A DNA stretch of 64,000 nucleotides from Trogon surrucura (GCA_020746105.1 CM036622.1:44121477-44185476), one strand, 5' to 3'; shown: positions 14,055 to 28,627, counted from the first letter of the stretch. The notes: generated by a model from the letters alone, not told the origin. Numbers and translations are program-made.

Positions 14055-14761
14055 TAAGTAATGCAATGCTATTCTTTGAGATGTCCTTACAGATAAGCAT
14101 TTATTGAATGCCGGTACTCGCAACTAGAAGGCTGTCTTAAAATCTGAGTCCTTACAATCTAGTTTCTCTTTTCAGACTTAAATCTGGGAGCGCAAATGTA
14201 AAGGACCTTCTTTAGTTGATCTGAACTGAGTTGCAAACAGTGATCTCTGAAATAGTCTCTGAATATTTCCTTCATATGTTGAAATTATGATGGCTGTTTA
14301 TATGCTGTGCTTAATTCTTCTTGAACTTAATATTTCTGAAGTATTTAGTATTTTGTCCAAAAGAGTTTTCAGTTTATAAGAGCTTCTACTCTAGAGTGCC
14401 TGTAAGAGCTTTATGTTCTAATTCAGCCACATACACCTGCATTTCAGAGGCAGGGTGTACAGACGATGAAAAACTTGGACACTTTGAAAATGTCTCATCA
14501 CTTGAAAACAGCTTCTAAATGATGCACTTATTTTAAAGGATGCGTAAGAAATTGTCTGAAGTAAAGGAATCACCTCTGGCATTTGTTTTCCAGAGTCAAG
14601 TGCTTAGGTCATGGGCAGAAGTGGTTTACAAGCCCTAAGTAATTCGGGCATCCATTTTAATTGTCCTGGTCAGCAGTGCTGTCTTAGAATTTGCTACAAT
14701 TTCATTAAATAGTTTTTGTCCTAAAACTATGGTTAGCTCATAACAAAACACAGATTCTTTA

Positions 14762-14878
14762 GGCCAACTGGATGTCACCCTGTGCAACCTGCTTTAGGTG
14801 AACCTGCTCTGGCAGGGGGGTTGGACTAGATGATCTCTTGAGGTCCCTTCCAACCCCGAACATTCTGTGATTCTGTAA
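14762..14878 (+). mobile_element. CR1 LINE 3' tail fragment
   Basis: Seen: the sequence includes ctggcaggggggttggacta, gatgatctcttgaggtccct and tccaaccccgaacattctgtg followed by attctg. This is the standard 3' end of avian CR1, ending in a short ATTCTGTG-type repeat. Only about 117 bases survive, with no coding content. It lies in the same orientation as the candidate host gene. Confidence 0.88.
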
Positions 14879-17800
14879 TAGTTAAAATGGTGGTGGTGGG
14901 AATGTTTTTGTTTGGGTTTTAAGTTGATAGTTTTGAACATAAATTTGTCGTTGTTTGGTTTTCTTTTCCAAAGCTGGTGGTCAAAACCAACCAGCCACTC
15001 TCCCACCCCTCTGCCCACCTCGCCCCACCAGCTGACTCTGTGAGCCCTGTCTCTTAGTGAGGACCCATGTGGATTTTTATATCCCGTTTCCAGCAGACTT
15101 CTTGTTTTGAGTGCTGGCCACAGTAGATACATCTGAGCCAGCTGCTCTGTCCACATGCCCTCCAAAAGTCTGATACAGAACCTGGGCTGACTTGATTGTG
15201 ATCTGTCCGGTATAGGACTTGCCCAAGCTGAGCATTTCTATTTGAAATCTTTTTTAACTGAGCTTTGCAAAACTGTAGTTACAAAACAATTCTGTATGTC
15301 CAGGATGTTTAGATGTTAAATTAAGCTGGTGTTCAAAGTAGTTAAATTCAGCTTTGATGTACTCTATGTAAACACAACAGTAGCTTCACACCCTTAGAAC
15401 AATTAAGTTACGTAGCTTTTTTTACCCGTGTTCCAATTATGTTAAAAAATAGAGAGTAATCCTGCAAGGCCCTTCTGACTTCAGTCTGTTTTATTGCATG
15501 AAAAAGTCCTTCAGAGTGCTGGAAGAATAATTTGATAATTTTGCTAAGGCTTTGGCTTCTGATGTCTTGAGTCTTTATTACGCTAGAGGTCAGTGTATGA
15601 CGGGAGCTTCTGTGAGGTGATATAGAGTTTCTTGCAGAATCCTATTTTGTCAAATTTGAAACCAGATTCTAAGAGACACTGTAGTCTATTCCTGTGGGAA
15701 AAAAACCCTTCACATTAACATGTCTTATGACTTTCTTGGCTAAAGGGCTTTTTTTGAGCTTCCTGCTTTTAATTCTCCTTGCTTAAGAAGTATTTGGCAA
15801 GTATCAATAACAGCACTTTAATGTGGTAAGTGTGAATATGCACACTCAATTGTTCCAATGTGCATTTCAGACATTCATCTTGCATTGCAATAACATGGCT
15901 TTTTGGTTCAGATGTATTTGTATTTGCCATGCTATTTATAGGACTCCTCCTTTACTTGTGCACTGTGCTTAGTAAGGGCACGGCAGGAGAATTGCATGTG
16001 CACAGATTAGTCTTAGTGTAGATGTCAACTTTCCGGGCACTGAGCTGGAAACGAATGGATTCACTTTGGGGTGTTGAGGGAAACATAGTCATGCATGATT
16101 CTATCATGATACTTGTACATATTGTCTCCTCAGCAGGTCTTCTTCAGTTCTCCAGAAAAGTAATTTCTTTAAACATCTGGAATGTGCAAAAGCAGATTGT
16201 TTCTGAAAACGTCATTGGGCAGGGGGACTAGAACAGATGGTCAAACTGTGACAGTGTTATGTGAGGTCAAGGGGGGGAGAAATGTACAGAAGGAGAGTCC
16301 TGCTGACTGGAGCAGATTACTTCACAAATGACAACTTAAGTAAGATGGTGGAATAGCAAAAAAATAACAGCAGGGTGGATTTGAGCTCTTGAATGTGTTT
16401 TCTAAGAGTACTGCCCACAAACAAAAGTGCCTGTATCCTGGTATTCTTGTGTAGAGTTCTTTCAAAACACCTGGAAATCAAGAAAAATATGAACATGGGA
16501 TGTTAAGGGGTTACAGGCTAGTACTGTTATAGAGGGTAAGTTCAGGCATAGAGCTGAATTTTGCTGTTCTTAAGTGTTTTTCTGAGTGTTCAAGAGAGAT
16601 CTGAACTGATGAAAGTCTTTGTGGCCTTTCATTTTGGTGGGGTAGAAGGGAGAGAGATTACTGTAGAAGCGTAACCAGCAGACTGAAAATTTTCTTTGTA
16701 CTTGGCTGCTGCTCAATATGTTTTGTTATGTGCCTCCAGAAGCATTGAGAAGGATGACATCTCAGCTGAGGTAGTGTGAAGGTGCTAGACTCTGGTTTAA
16801 TTGATTCCGTGAGGATTCCTGGCTTCACAGGAAAGTTGTTGCACTCTTCCTCATCTTTCTCAGGTTTCTCCAGGCTGCATTTTTTTTTAATTCTCCTTAA
16901 GAAGTGAAGATGCACCAAGCCTTTTTGGCCGTATCAAAATATCTCTAAGTTTTGTGGTGTTGGGCTTCATTTGGTTGGGTTTAGGGAGCCTGAGAAGACG
17001 ATGGCTTTGCAGAACTGATGTGATATAGGTCATTAAGCAAAAAATAAAACATCCTGAAGTTTTCTTTCCTTTTCCTGTCCTTTTGATGTTGGAGGGATGC
17101 AACCTTAATTTGTTTCAGTGAAACTCTGCTCTGCAAGTAAGAGCTCCAGAAGTATGAGGCTTATCTTAAAGAAGAGAAGCTGTTGTAGCTGTCCTGTGGC
17201 CAGCCTTGTGAATAACCTGATGGGTCACTGCACCTTCTTGCAGAGCAGCTGTTTTTCTTTCTCTTGTGCACATAGTGACAGTCTTTCCTGGTTCTGCTGT
17301 CAGGTGTTAAATTAGTCCAAATATTGGTGTTATCTGCATCCGGAAGGATCTTTGTCTAGAAAAACTCTAAATTTGATTATTTTTCTTGATCAAAAATGAT
17401 GAATCTTTCTGGCTAAGCAGAAACACTAACTAACCTCTACTAACTACCCCCACTAACCCCTTTTCCTAGTTTGTAATATCAAGTATCCAAATGATATTTT
17501 GAAGTCTGGCTTTCCTTCATTGTGTACTCACTGCTACCAGGATGTATTGTGTAATAAGGCAGAGTCCATCAAAAAGGCAAAAATTAATATTTGGAGTGTT
17601 CCTGCTTTTGTTCTGAACTCTCAAAATGCGGACGTTATAAGATATACAGTTCAAGTGGCTTGCCAGACACTTCTCAGATGAACTAGAGAGTGAGTGCAAA
17701 AAAATCACAACCAAATTCAGGCTTTGAAAGGTTGGAATTCACTTGTCAACTCCTGAATTTTGATTTCAATCTCAAATGTTCCCCAGTAGGTTTTCTGTAT

Positions 17801-19962
17801 TTCTTAGGCCTTGTGTTTGTCATATTGTGTTCATGCCAAAACTTCTTGTAAGACTTCTGACACTAGCAAGGATGTGTAGAATATAGTGGCATAAGCAAAT
17901 ATAAAAAACCCCCGCAACGTTAACCCTGTCAGGATAGTTCAACTCTCAAATGGTATTCAAGATTTGTTTAAAAGGATAGACTTTGACAGGCTTTAAAGCT
18001 ACAGGCCTTCAAAACTGTGGCACTGCGGTCCTCTCTCTCTTGTTCCAATACACAAATGTAAAGAAATCGTGGAATTCGCCAGTGGAACAGGGGCAATGTG
18101 CACAAGGTTTAATGTGTGCTGTGCATTATGAACATCCCCTCTTCCCACCTCACAGTGCCTTCTAGGAAACCTGTAAAGTAGTTGACCAGAACTATATCTG
18201 GGTTTCAAATCGTTCCTTTTCTGTAATTTTTTTTTTTTTTTAAATGTAATATGTAAAGAAGGTAGGAATGGTAGAAGTAATTGGGTAGCCCTATAGTTAA
18301 GTAGCAAGGAGGAATCTGGAAACTGAGCACTATGAGATAGCAGAGAAACTAGTTTAGCTTTTTTTTTTTTCCTTTCAACTACCCTTTACTGACCATCTTT
18401 TACTACCAGGGTGAAATGAGTCCTCACTCATTTACCCTTCCAAAGTGCTAGAATTCTCATATGAGGTGAATGAAAGCTGGAAATGGGAAAACAATAGCAT
18501 GTGGTTTACCATATTCTCAGAACTTTCGGCTATTTTTTTGCCTGAAATACAAAGATAAATGTGGGTAGACTGTAAAAACTGGCTTAGTTAAAATGTATGA
18601 ACAGCTGCATAATGTTAGGGAGAAGACTGAATCGCTGGCTTATCTGCTCCCATGGACTCTAAGGTAGTTTATGTTTGGAGCTTGCTTGTCTTCTAAAATC
18701 ATAATTTTCCCCAACTTGGAAAATTTCTGTCTCATCTGTCTTTCTGTCTTTTCAATGAATTATTTTTGTTTTGACCTCTTCTCTAGATGCTGTTATTAGT
18801 GTCTGACATGTTCAGCAACTGCAGTAGAAGCAGAGCGGTGACCTGACCACTCTTAACAGGTGTTGCTCTGGTCATGTAGGATATTGTGACTTCATTTTGT
18901 GCCTCATAATAGATTAAAAAAGAAAGTTTAGTAAAGCAACTGTAAAAGTGAAAGCAGAATATTTGGCACCTAAAAATATATACAGATGAACCTTCACCCT
19001 TCAAGAGTAAAAATGTTTTAGCTACCACCTATATTACAGGAGGGAAATAATAATCTGTTCAGGTCTGCATTGGAAAACTCTTCACTGCCGTGTGGAAAGC
19101 AACAACTTCATTGGTGGTACAGAATAGAGTACAAGCCCAGAGTAGTTGATTATTGTGGATTTTCATGAGTTCAGGGGTTTGGCATCCTTAAGGATCCAGC
19201 TAGTTTGAAACAATTTAACTTGGATGCTGCATTAACATGAATCTCTCACCCTGTGGGAAAGCAATTAGTGTTACAGGGAGAGCCAGAGATGTTTTGTGTT
19301 TGCCAAAGAAGAAAATAAAAGCAGTTGTGGTTCCAAGTGTGGGGATCAAAAAATCTGGCCACGTGGCAGGTGTGTTGCCTGCGGAGTTGGACTTGCTCAG
19401 TCGGTCAATGGCTCTCCACTGCAAGAGGTCTCGTCTCTGTTTTCTGGTTGCTGTGGTTCTAGGAAGAGAGCTGGCTCCTCCAGTTGCATCTGCTGATGTT
19501 TGCTATTAAAGGTTTTGAGGGTAATATTCTTCTGGTAGATGCTGCTGATTAGTTGTTGTTTTCAGTGCTGCTTGAGCTTATCGAAAGGTGTAATACAGAC
19601 CTCTTTATGTGAGGTGGGTAAGTGAAAGCTCAGAAATTGATAGTTAAGAATGTGTCTCATGTTAAAGGCTCAGACTGTACTAACAAGGGTCAAGTTCCTC
19701 GGGGTTCCTAGCAAAATTGCAAGATCTCTCTTTCCCTGTAAACGTAGCTACAGGCTGTCAATAGTTGGTCTTTGAAAAGTGCAGTTGCTTGTGATGATCT
19801 TGTCTACATGAATGGGCAAGGTAGCAATGTACTCTAAACTGCTTCATTCCCTATAGTCAGTTGGATCATCCCATTTGTCCAAACTGCCTGATAGTTCTGA
19901 AGTTGTTTTCATACCTTGGTATGTTCTTCTCACCCATACTTTTTCATGTCTGTTTCCTGTAG

Positions 19963-20051
19963 GAGGACAACTGCCTTTTGGATTCTGAGCCACTTGGATA
20001 CGGTGATGCAGATCTAGCTAGAGGGTCAGGCCTGGACAGCTTGGATTTAAG
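19963..20051 (+). CDS. Candidate internal exon A of an unidentified split gene
   Basis: Seen: a pyrimidine-rich stretch (ctttttcatgtctgtttcct) leads into a TAG acceptor, followed by 89 bases and an AAG|gtgagc donor. Only one of three frames is open. It starts in phase 0 and gives 29 residues beginning EDNCLLDSEPLGYG and ending GLDSLDL, with two bases (AG) left over. The peptide is acidic, with several Leu-Asp pairs, and looks like a disordered cytosolic linker. I do not recognise a family. The two leftover bases join the first base of the candidate exon at 58,573 to make AGA (Arg), and the frame stays open. Inference: coding exon of a plus-strand gene whose earlier exons lie before this point or outside the window. 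It could still be a chance open frame between good splice-like sites. Confidence 0.5.
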
Positions 20052-23000
20052 GTGAGCCTGTGCTGAAAAATTGAAGCAGAAGTAAACCATAGACAATGGG
20101 TTGTTGGTTTGTTTTTTTTCCTAGAGTTGTTTTTACCAAATATTTAAAGAAAAATCTGTGTGTAGCATTAATAAAATGCAGTGGTATAATAGCTAATATC
20201 CTAGAGTAGCCTTTAGGACCTTCAGAAAAGCTGGATGGTATTTCAGTACCTGGGAAATGCTGGTGGTGCTTTAAGAAGAAATTTTATTAAACATGATAGT
20301 GACAGTAAGAGCTCCCAAAACTTCATCTCAGTATGCATTGAGAGGAAGCAGGCAGCCAAGGCGGATCTCCTCTTCCAGCCTTTCTATCATTCCCTCTTCC
20401 AACTGTTGTGTAACAAAATAGCTTCAACCATTCTAGACTATGGACAATCCTTCAAATGTAAGATTTTAATTAATTACAGATCTGTAGTCTACTTTTCATG
20501 TTGCCCATGCTTAATTTTGTAGACTTTTGGTGGCATCTTTGCAGTTTAGATTTGCTTCAGGTTTTTTCTTTTTTCAGTTCTTGGCTATGGGAAAATGTTT
20601 TCCTAAGCAAACACAAAATGAGAACAAAAGGGAGCTTTTTTTGTGTGTAAGTTTGTGTAGCAGGTTCTGTCCATCCCATAAAGGCAGAGCTCCCATAATT
20701 GCTGTAGTGCATGGGATTAATCTTTTTCATGGAAAACTGTGTAATTTTTGTGAGTGAAGGGATGTGGTTTCTTGGACACAATCAGGAAGATCTCAGTAGT
20801 TTGTACGAGCAAAATAAAATGTAGATGATCTGCTTCTCAATGATCCTAAAAAGGAGACGGTGTCCAATACTGTCTATACTCCCTGCGAAGAGCTGTCATC
20901 CTACTACTCTCGTCCCACGTAGCTACGCTTTTTCTCAGAGATATGGTAGGCTCTGTTTTAGTTGTTGCCCCAAAATTATGTGAGAACAGTTTTTCCTTGC
21001 AACTTGCCATAGCTACTGAAGAGTGGGGAAACACAGTGTGAAGAGTGAAAGTTTGAAGAAAAGCTTATTTTTCTGGTTTTAATATTTTATTTAAAAAAAT
21101 CCAAACCTGTGGGACTGGAGACAGTGCATAGTCTCACACATGCTAGGGAGCTTAAAAGGTTGGAAGGCCTTGCAGCAGTAAAACAAAACATAACCTTAAT
21201 TCCCAAAGATTTGGGTTTGGAGCATGGTCATGTTAAAAAATTAATTGAATCATGATAATTCTGAATTAAAGCATTTGTATAACATTTACAGACAGCATAT
21301 TCACATCACAGTTATTAGCTGTATACAGTGAATTATACAGTGAGTAATGAAGGTGTGCATAAGTAGCCTGTTGTTCCAAGATTAAAACATACATTGAAAA
21401 TTATGTGAATAGACCTGTAAATTTAGGTATTTAAGGGTAATATGTACTTAAATAAGTATTTCCAGTAAAGACACAAGTAAGTCAAACTTCTGGAGAATTT
21501 CTTGCTGAACTTGCTTATTAATGTATTACCAGCATAAAACGGCTGTAGCCTTCAGAAGATGGTGCTGTCAGACCATCTGGATGGGTATTCTGACTGTATT
21601 TGAAAAAGAAGTAAATCAACGAGGATTATTTTGGTAGACAATTTAAGCAACCAGAGATTCTTAACAGTACACAATTTACAGACTTAATGTGATTAAGATA
21701 AGCCATAGCTTGAGAAGGTCTGATAACTAAACCACAGGCTATTTGGATATGTAACCTTCAGATGAACATGTTTAAACTTTTCCACAGCATCTTGAAATAC
21801 TGTATGATATTTACTGTACCCATAACTGACTTATGATTTATATTCAGTAAGCAATTACATAGACTTCAGATTATCAGACCATAAAATGACAGAAGATTGG
21901 TGATCTCTAGAGGTCATGACTGAGCTCTGTACTGTGTTGCTGGAGTTGCATCTGGGTAAGGTTGTCCAGTTGATTTCGGAGGCTGGGAAATGCTCAGGGT
22001 GCAGCCTCTCTCTTCATATTCTTCCAGTAGACACATCCTAGGAACAGGTATTTTGTTTTTTTAATTTATCTTATGTTACCTTTACCAGTAGCATACCTCT
22101 TATGTTCTACTTGTACTGTGTAACTTGCATAAAAGACAGCAAAGCCAAAGTTTCATGAAGCAAGTTCACGTGCTATGCTGCTCGACGCTTTAGCAGCCCT
22201 GCTTATATATGAAGAAACATGCAGTGTTCCTTCTAATACCAGTTTATTTTTAATTACAGAAATTTCAGCCAACTCTTGCTGTCTACTGTAGCTTGCAAAA
22301 CAGTGAATTGTTTAATTTCTGCTGTCTAAGTTAGAATTAAAACACTAAGGATGCCCAGTTCTTATAAATCTCCTGTCAGTGCAGCAGTATCCTTCAGGTT
22401 AATGTCATATGTTGAACACCTCTCCTATATTCCCTGTAACCTGGATGGAAGCTTCATCATCCCCCTTCTGAGGATAAAGACAAAAGTGTTTATTTCCTAT
22501 TTATTTTCTCAGATGTCAGTAAGACTGTTGCGGTTTCAATTCAACTATCTGAATACTTTGTAAACTGAATTATTAATGCTTGCACTGTTTTAAAAAATAA
22601 TGCCATGCAGTACCTCACAGTTTCTTGCTGACCCAGAATTTTTTTTTTTGCTGTTTTGAAAATTTACTTGAACTTTTGCACTTTACTGCTACAGAAGCAT
22701 AGTACTAGACTTCTTGCAAAAGCCAAGCTTATAGGCAACGTAATCCTATTGAAAGTGGTTTGCTCTTATACCACCTATGATAAGGCTTTTGTTAAAACGT
22801 GTTTGATGTGGTACCTGGTGTGCCTAGTGTTCTGACAATATTGCTTATTCTCAGTTTTCCTGAGGAAGGAGGTGTTTAGTGTTGGATTAGCCTGGTGTCT
22901 TGTGTAGAGAGTCAAAGTCCTCAGCTGTGCTTGAAAGTATACCAGCTCTTCACCTTCTACCTTGTTGGTAAGGACTGGTCTTCTGCTATTTTCTCCATAC

Positions 23001-23113
23001 AGTTCTTCTCAGGCTTTGGGATTCCACTGCTTGAAGACATACTCAAAACTTTGACTTTTTTTTCATTTTTATAATTTTTTTTTGTTTTCATGGATTTTTT
23101 TTTGTTTGTTTAG

Positions 23114-23146
23114 AGCATTGGGAATTTTTAGTAAAGATGTTGACAG
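23114..23146 (+). CDS. Weak candidate 33-base cassette exon
   Basis: Seen: a T-rich tract ends in gtttgtttag, then 33 bases, then GACAG|gtgaaa. With one base completing the previous codon it reads ALGIFSKDVD and leaves AG. It would fit in frame between the exons at 19,963 and 58,573. A second donor 12 bases on (AAAAGG|gtgagt) needs a different frame (HWEFLVKMLTGEK). The region is very T-rich, so acceptor-like sequence is expected by chance. Confidence 0.12.
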
Positions 23147-23594
23147 GTGAAAAAGGGTGAGTTAAGGACAGTGCAAAAGTGTTTTTCATACTGCTGCATC
23201 TCTCTCCAAATTGATAAGTATTCTTAAGAGGGGAAGCTGTGCCCGATGCCACTCACAAAAGTTTAAAATACACATGGCATGGACTGTTGCTAAATGTCCT
23301 TAATTATTTATTATGGTCAACAATACAACATTCTGGCTATTTAAGAGTTTTAAACTTTAAATGAAGCCACTAATGGATTCAGTCTGACATACTTCATGAC
23401 ACTGTGTGCTTCTTTCTGTAGTAAAGCTTTTGAGGGACAGCCTGTCCACCTGAGTAATTTCTTCCTAATTTCCTTTCTAGGATCCGAGTTACTCATGCCT
23501 CTTTCCAAAGCTTTTATTGCAGTGTCCTACTGCAAATGTCAGAAACTTTAATCTTTAGGAATATTTTGTTTCCTCCAAACCTCTCTCTCTGTTA

Positions 23595-23972
23595 CAAGGA
23601 AAGGTTGAAAGAGCTGGGACTGTTCAGCCTGGGGAAGAGATGACTGAGAGGAGATCGTATCAATGTCTGTGAATATCTAAAGGATGGGTATAAGGAGGAT
23701 GGAGCTGGACTCTTTTCAGTGGTGCCCAGTGACAGGACAAGAGGCAATGGGCACAAGCTGGAACACAGGAAATTTCACCTAAACATGAGGAAAAACTTCT
23801 TTACCAGTGACAGAGCACTGGAACAGGCTGCCCAGAGGGGTTGTGGAGTCTCTTTCTCTGGACACATTCAAAACTCACCTGGATGCCATCCTGTGTAATG
23901 TGCTCCACGCAACTCTGCTTTAGTGGGAGGGTTGATGATCTCCAGAGGTCCCTTCCAACTGCCCATTCTGTG
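23595..23972 (+). mobile_element. CR1 LINE 3' fragment, about 380 bases
   Basis: Seen: aaggttgaaagagctgggac, tgttcagcctggggaagaga, the segment with gtgacaggacaagaggcaat, aacatgaggaaaaacttctt and ggaacaggctgcccagaggg, ending in gaggtcccttccaactgccc attctgtg. These are the 3' pol and 3' UTR blocks of CR1 in the plus direction. The frame is broken, so no protein is made. It lies in sense with the candidate host gene and also carries its own splice-like and T-poor coding-like texture, which can fool gene finders. Confidence 0.92.
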
Positions 23973-26900
23973 GTGACTGGAGTGTTGGTGAAAAGCCATG
24001 CAAAGCAACAGAAAGTCGAGAAATCAAACGATGACTCAATAGCACTGCTTTTGCTGATTTCTTTGAATTGTGGATTCTGTCTCCATTAGTGACTGTACAA
24101 ACCTTGGTGTTTGAGACTTGCAACTGATACCTTTTCTAAAAAGGGAGGGAGGAAAGGGAGCAGTCTGTTTATTTCAACGACTGCAAGCAACACTTCCAAA
24201 ATACACTTATGCTTGTATCACAAGGTTATGAATCTTAGGTTGGTGACTAACATGGTGAGACAGTAGCCTAATATGTCAATGCTTTATTTAGAAAAGGTAA
24301 TTCTTATCAGAGGCAAGGAAGACCAGTGTTTTGTTCACTGGATGTGCTGAATCCCTAAGCAGAGATAGCAAGTCTGTCTACAGTTCATGCTGCAAGATAC
24401 AGAAACATTCCTTTCAGGGTCTGACTGAAAGTTCCTAAAGGTTTTTCTCAGTAGAGAAAGAAAGAAGCTCTTCTCCCCCTCCCCCTTTTCTCCTTCCAAA
24501 CGTACTCTTTAGGCTGTCCTATGGTTTGATCAAAGTTAACAAAGGACTATGATATCTCTTGATGAAATTTTTCACTCGCACTGTGATGAATTTTTTGAAC
24601 ACTGTATTATCTTACTGGAGTGGTGGTTCACAATTTTTAACAGCTTCCTAGAATTTTTGGGCAGAACTTAGATTATACTCTAGAGGTTCTCTAAATGTAG
24701 TGACATTTCCTCACTGCAGAGTTTAACCTGTAGAGTCCAGATGTGTGTCTTTCAATAAGTCACCAATTTTATACTGTTTTGCTTATTTAAAAATAAAATA
24801 GAGGACCACGTCTTCCCTGGCAGATCTGAGAGATCTTGAGTTTTGCAGGTATGTCCAGTTTGCATTGAAAATAAGCTATGTTAGAGGGCATAAACTTTGC
24901 CACAAAATATGGAGTGTTATTCCCATAGACAGACAGTGCAGCCTAACTGGGGATTAATGAAATCTGACTTGCCACCTTCTTGTGGATTCAGAGTGCAAGG
25001 AATTGTTTGGCCTTGTGGCAATAACACCAACTGTAATATGTATCCAATAGTGAAAGAATGAATGGTTTGTTCTCTGGGAAAGACAAAAAGTGTTTGTGGT
25101 TTTTTTTGTTGTTGGTTTTGGGGTTTTTTTTGGTGATGTGTTTTCTGAGGGATTTGTTTGGGTTTTTTTTAATAGATAAATACAAAAAATCCTCTGTGGG
25201 TCACTTTAGGCTCTCATAGAAATTTGGATATGCTAAATGAATGTGGTTCTGTAGCTGAGCCAATAGGGATGGTGAGGCACAGGCAACTCTTCTATCCCAC
25301 GAGAGGGAGGAGGGGTGAATGAGCTAGAAGATATAAGCTGAAACAAAGCCATGCTCTCCTTCTGAGTCATTCGCACACACTGGATGGGTAAGGCTTCCTG
25401 CTTCCCGGGACACAGAAGTGGGGTCATGATTCTAACAATGGATGCTGGTAAGTCACTTTTTATTAAATTTGTCTCTCCTGTTCTGTTTTATTTTTGCTGG
25501 GAAGTGTCTTCTTCCGTGCCCCCCTGCCGAAAAGAATTTATCTGTAAACTGGGTAGCTGAATTGTTAAATAAACACATGCTTACTCCAGACTTCCCAAGC
25601 TGTGTGCACTTTACTGTTTGTTACAGGGGTGTTATTTCTTGACTGTTACTCACTGAAGCACACGTCCTCTCTTACGATGCAAGACCTTAGTATCAAAAGA
25701 GTGTCTGCTAATCTGTACTTCTGTCTTAATTGGGACAGAACCTGTGGTCTCTTCGATAATAGAGGTGATAGTCTCTGGGAGATACATGCTAGATCTTATG
25801 CTTGCTGTAAAGAGCTGGTGGTGAAGTAATGTGTTGGCTGTGGCTTCTACTCTTTACAGAAATCTCGTATTGGGGAGGAAGAGGGAGAAACTGCTGCATT
25901 TCTGTGGTTGTCAGCTCTGGTTTGTGTTTTTATGTATATAAGGAAGTCTGTGTGAAAAAGCACACACAGAGAATTTTAATTTTTATTTCTTTTCAAATTA
26001 GATGCAAAAGTGAAATCTTTAACATCGTTCCCTGTGTGCTCGGGAGAATGAACGCAGACAGTAAGATGTAGAGTGGTTTCTATAAAAGAAACAAGCAGTC
26101 CCAGTCCTACTCCTTGAGAGGGGGTGTGTTTCCATGTCATAACTCACATCCTTCAAATTCCAGAGTAGTAAAAGACCTTGGATTTTAATTGGTTATGGAT
26201 AGGGCATAAAACACTGGTGGTTGTGCTCTGGCAGCATGCTCAAGGCTGCTCTTTCTCTTACCAGTTGCAAGCATGCTTGCTGCATTTTTAAGAGCTCTGT
26301 TGAACTTGTGTCAGCAGTTGGTTCAGCTACTTTTTTTCCGCCAGAGTGCAGAAGCCTAATGTGGCAAGTTCTACAAGCCACGTTCAAAATGATAAATTTA
26401 TTCACGCAGATCTTGCTGGTCTATTTTATCTCCTTGTCACATGCTTGGTTTATTCTATTCTAATGAATAGCTCACTGTCTCCTGTGCATCTGAATTGATT
26501 TGGTTAGGCATTTGCTAGGGCCTAAAGGGGGGCACTCTGTGCATTCTTCCAGCCCTTTGACTTCTCTGAGACTTCCAGAAGGTGACCCAGATGAGTTCTT
26601 TGTGTACAATTTAGAGGCAATAGCAAACCACTTCATTTAAACCACCCACACTTAACTGGAGTTGCTTTGTCATCATCTGTGCAGGCACCATTGAGCCAGT
26701 GACTCTCGTTGTGTTCAATATGTGCTACGTGCTCTGCAAATCGGTTGAAACCCAGGCCCTTTAACAGGGATAGTAAAATTGAATGCAGGCTCAGAGAGGA
26801 GTACAAGGGCATGTGGCTGACAATTTTCCATGACATGGAGGATGACGATTTTTCGGTTTTGACCCTTTTATTAGAGTTGTCTCTAGAGGAGGCAAATTTC

Positions 26901-28627
26901 AGGCCCTTCTTAAAGCAGTTTGAATACCAGGAATTAGCAATCCCCTTCTCTCACTGCCTGTACAAGGAGGACTAATGCCTAGATGGTAGATGTCATGCCC
27001 AGTATCACAGGAGGATGCCCTGGCAATGTTCAGGTTTTATGTGCTTGTGGGAGATATGGATGCAAGCTTTGCCCTCAAGACAATTCTTCCTCTTTGAAGT
27101 ACCAAAGTTCCTGTAGTGCACTGGAGTAATTTATCTCTTTGTTTTGGAAAGACTGTGGAGACTTCAGTGTAATACATGGTTTAAAAAAAAAAATATTTTG
27201 TTTGTGTGTGCTTACATACCTGAGTTATGTGGTTTCTTTGCACTGTGAGGTGAACCATGAAGATAATGCTACTCACACCAGCGATTCACTGTATTCAAAC
27301 CTGTATCTTTGCCCAAAACATTGTCACTGTGATAATTTCTCAGGAATTGCTGTGCTTTAGTAGCCCTGTGCTTTAGTAGTCCTAGTGATAATGTTCAGAA
27401 TGATGATGACTTGTATGACCAGTAGGCATACATTTTGGAAGCTTCCAGTTCCTTAATTCTTGAATTGTAGTTCATATTCCCATACGGTTCTAACTCTCTG
27501 AAAGGAAACATTGTAATACAAGGATTTGAAACAGTGAGTTCTAGTACTTCTCAAGGGTATTTCAGTTACAGAAAAAATAAGCAGGCATTTCAGTGCCTTA
27601 ATAACTATCTGTGTCCCTGATTAAGGCATATCTGCTTGATTTCACTCACCCTTTAAAGCTGAGCTTGCCTGTTCTTACCGCTGTTTGCTTATTGCAACCT
27701 GTATGTTTGCAATATTTATTTTTTCAATGGTCGTCAAATTTTTAAGCTGTTTTTTAAAAGAACAAAACTTCTATTCCTGAATATAATTTTGAAAATGCTT
27801 GTCCACTTGTTTAAATTTTTATTAAATGCAGTTTGTTCTTCTGCGTTTGTCATCGCAGCTTTTATTTTCTCACAGAGGCAAGGCTAAAAAAAGTTTTGGA
27901 TGTGAGGAGTAAAAAGGAGAGCTGCAAGATAGAGTTGACAGTATAATTGGATTTGAAGCAGCTACAGGCTGGGACTGTTGCAACAGCTGATTTGATCCTT
28001 CTGAGTTTCAAGAGCTATTTATGGTAGATTAGCTGTATCAAAGCTCTACTGTTCCAACCATAAAAGGTTGGTCGTATGTGAAGTTGCCACACTGCATTTG
28101 GCTTAGCTCTCCGAGGTTGGAGAGCCTATAGCTTTTTGTGTGGATAAATTCAGTGATGGGTGGAAATACTAAAGGCGGATCAAGGAATTACATTGTTGAG
28201 GACTTTGGATGGCAGAGAACTCTTAAAAGGAGATTTTCACTAATAAACTTTTTGCTCTAATATTTGGAATCAGCACTTGGATATAGCTCCTGCATATTTA
28301 CTGCATTTGGTGAACGCATGCTTTTAGGAAAGCGCTGTTCTAAATTTATCGGACTTATCTGAATCATCTTGACTGCACATGTACTTACCAGCCTTGCATG
28401 TTGATATTTGGTAACTTTTATGAAGTCAATTTTCTGTTTTCTTAGCGGGTGATTGTTAGATCCTTTGGAAAGGAATCTTAGCTGAAGTGAGAAACTTCTC
28501 TGAAACAAGAATTATGAAATTCCTGGCTAAAAAGAACTTTAGACGTTATCAATAACTATTTTGAGAAGACTTTAACCCCTTCTGCTGCATCCGTGCATTC
28601 TTTCTTTCCTCCTTTGTGTAACGGCAG

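Larger units (their letters stand above)
11263..19962. other. Non-coding stretch, no gene recognised
   Basis: Apart from the CR1 tail at 14.8 kb and a MIR-like fragment near 12.0 kb, I see unique-looking AT-rich DNA. A 145-codon minus-strand frame at 13,376-13,813 has no recognisable motif, and one of that length is expected by chance in a window of this size. The C- and A-rich patch near 17,430-17,460 holds several ctaac repeats. Confidence 0.6.

Noticed and set aside
25410-25446. Possible small exon ending in ATGCTG|gtaagt
   Set aside because: About 32-37 bases with only a moderate acceptor and no phase-compatible partner.
26709-26975. 88-codon plus-strand frame rich in charged residues
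   Set aside because: Reads protein-like, but no acceptor/donor pair encloses it and I recognise no motif; treated as chance.
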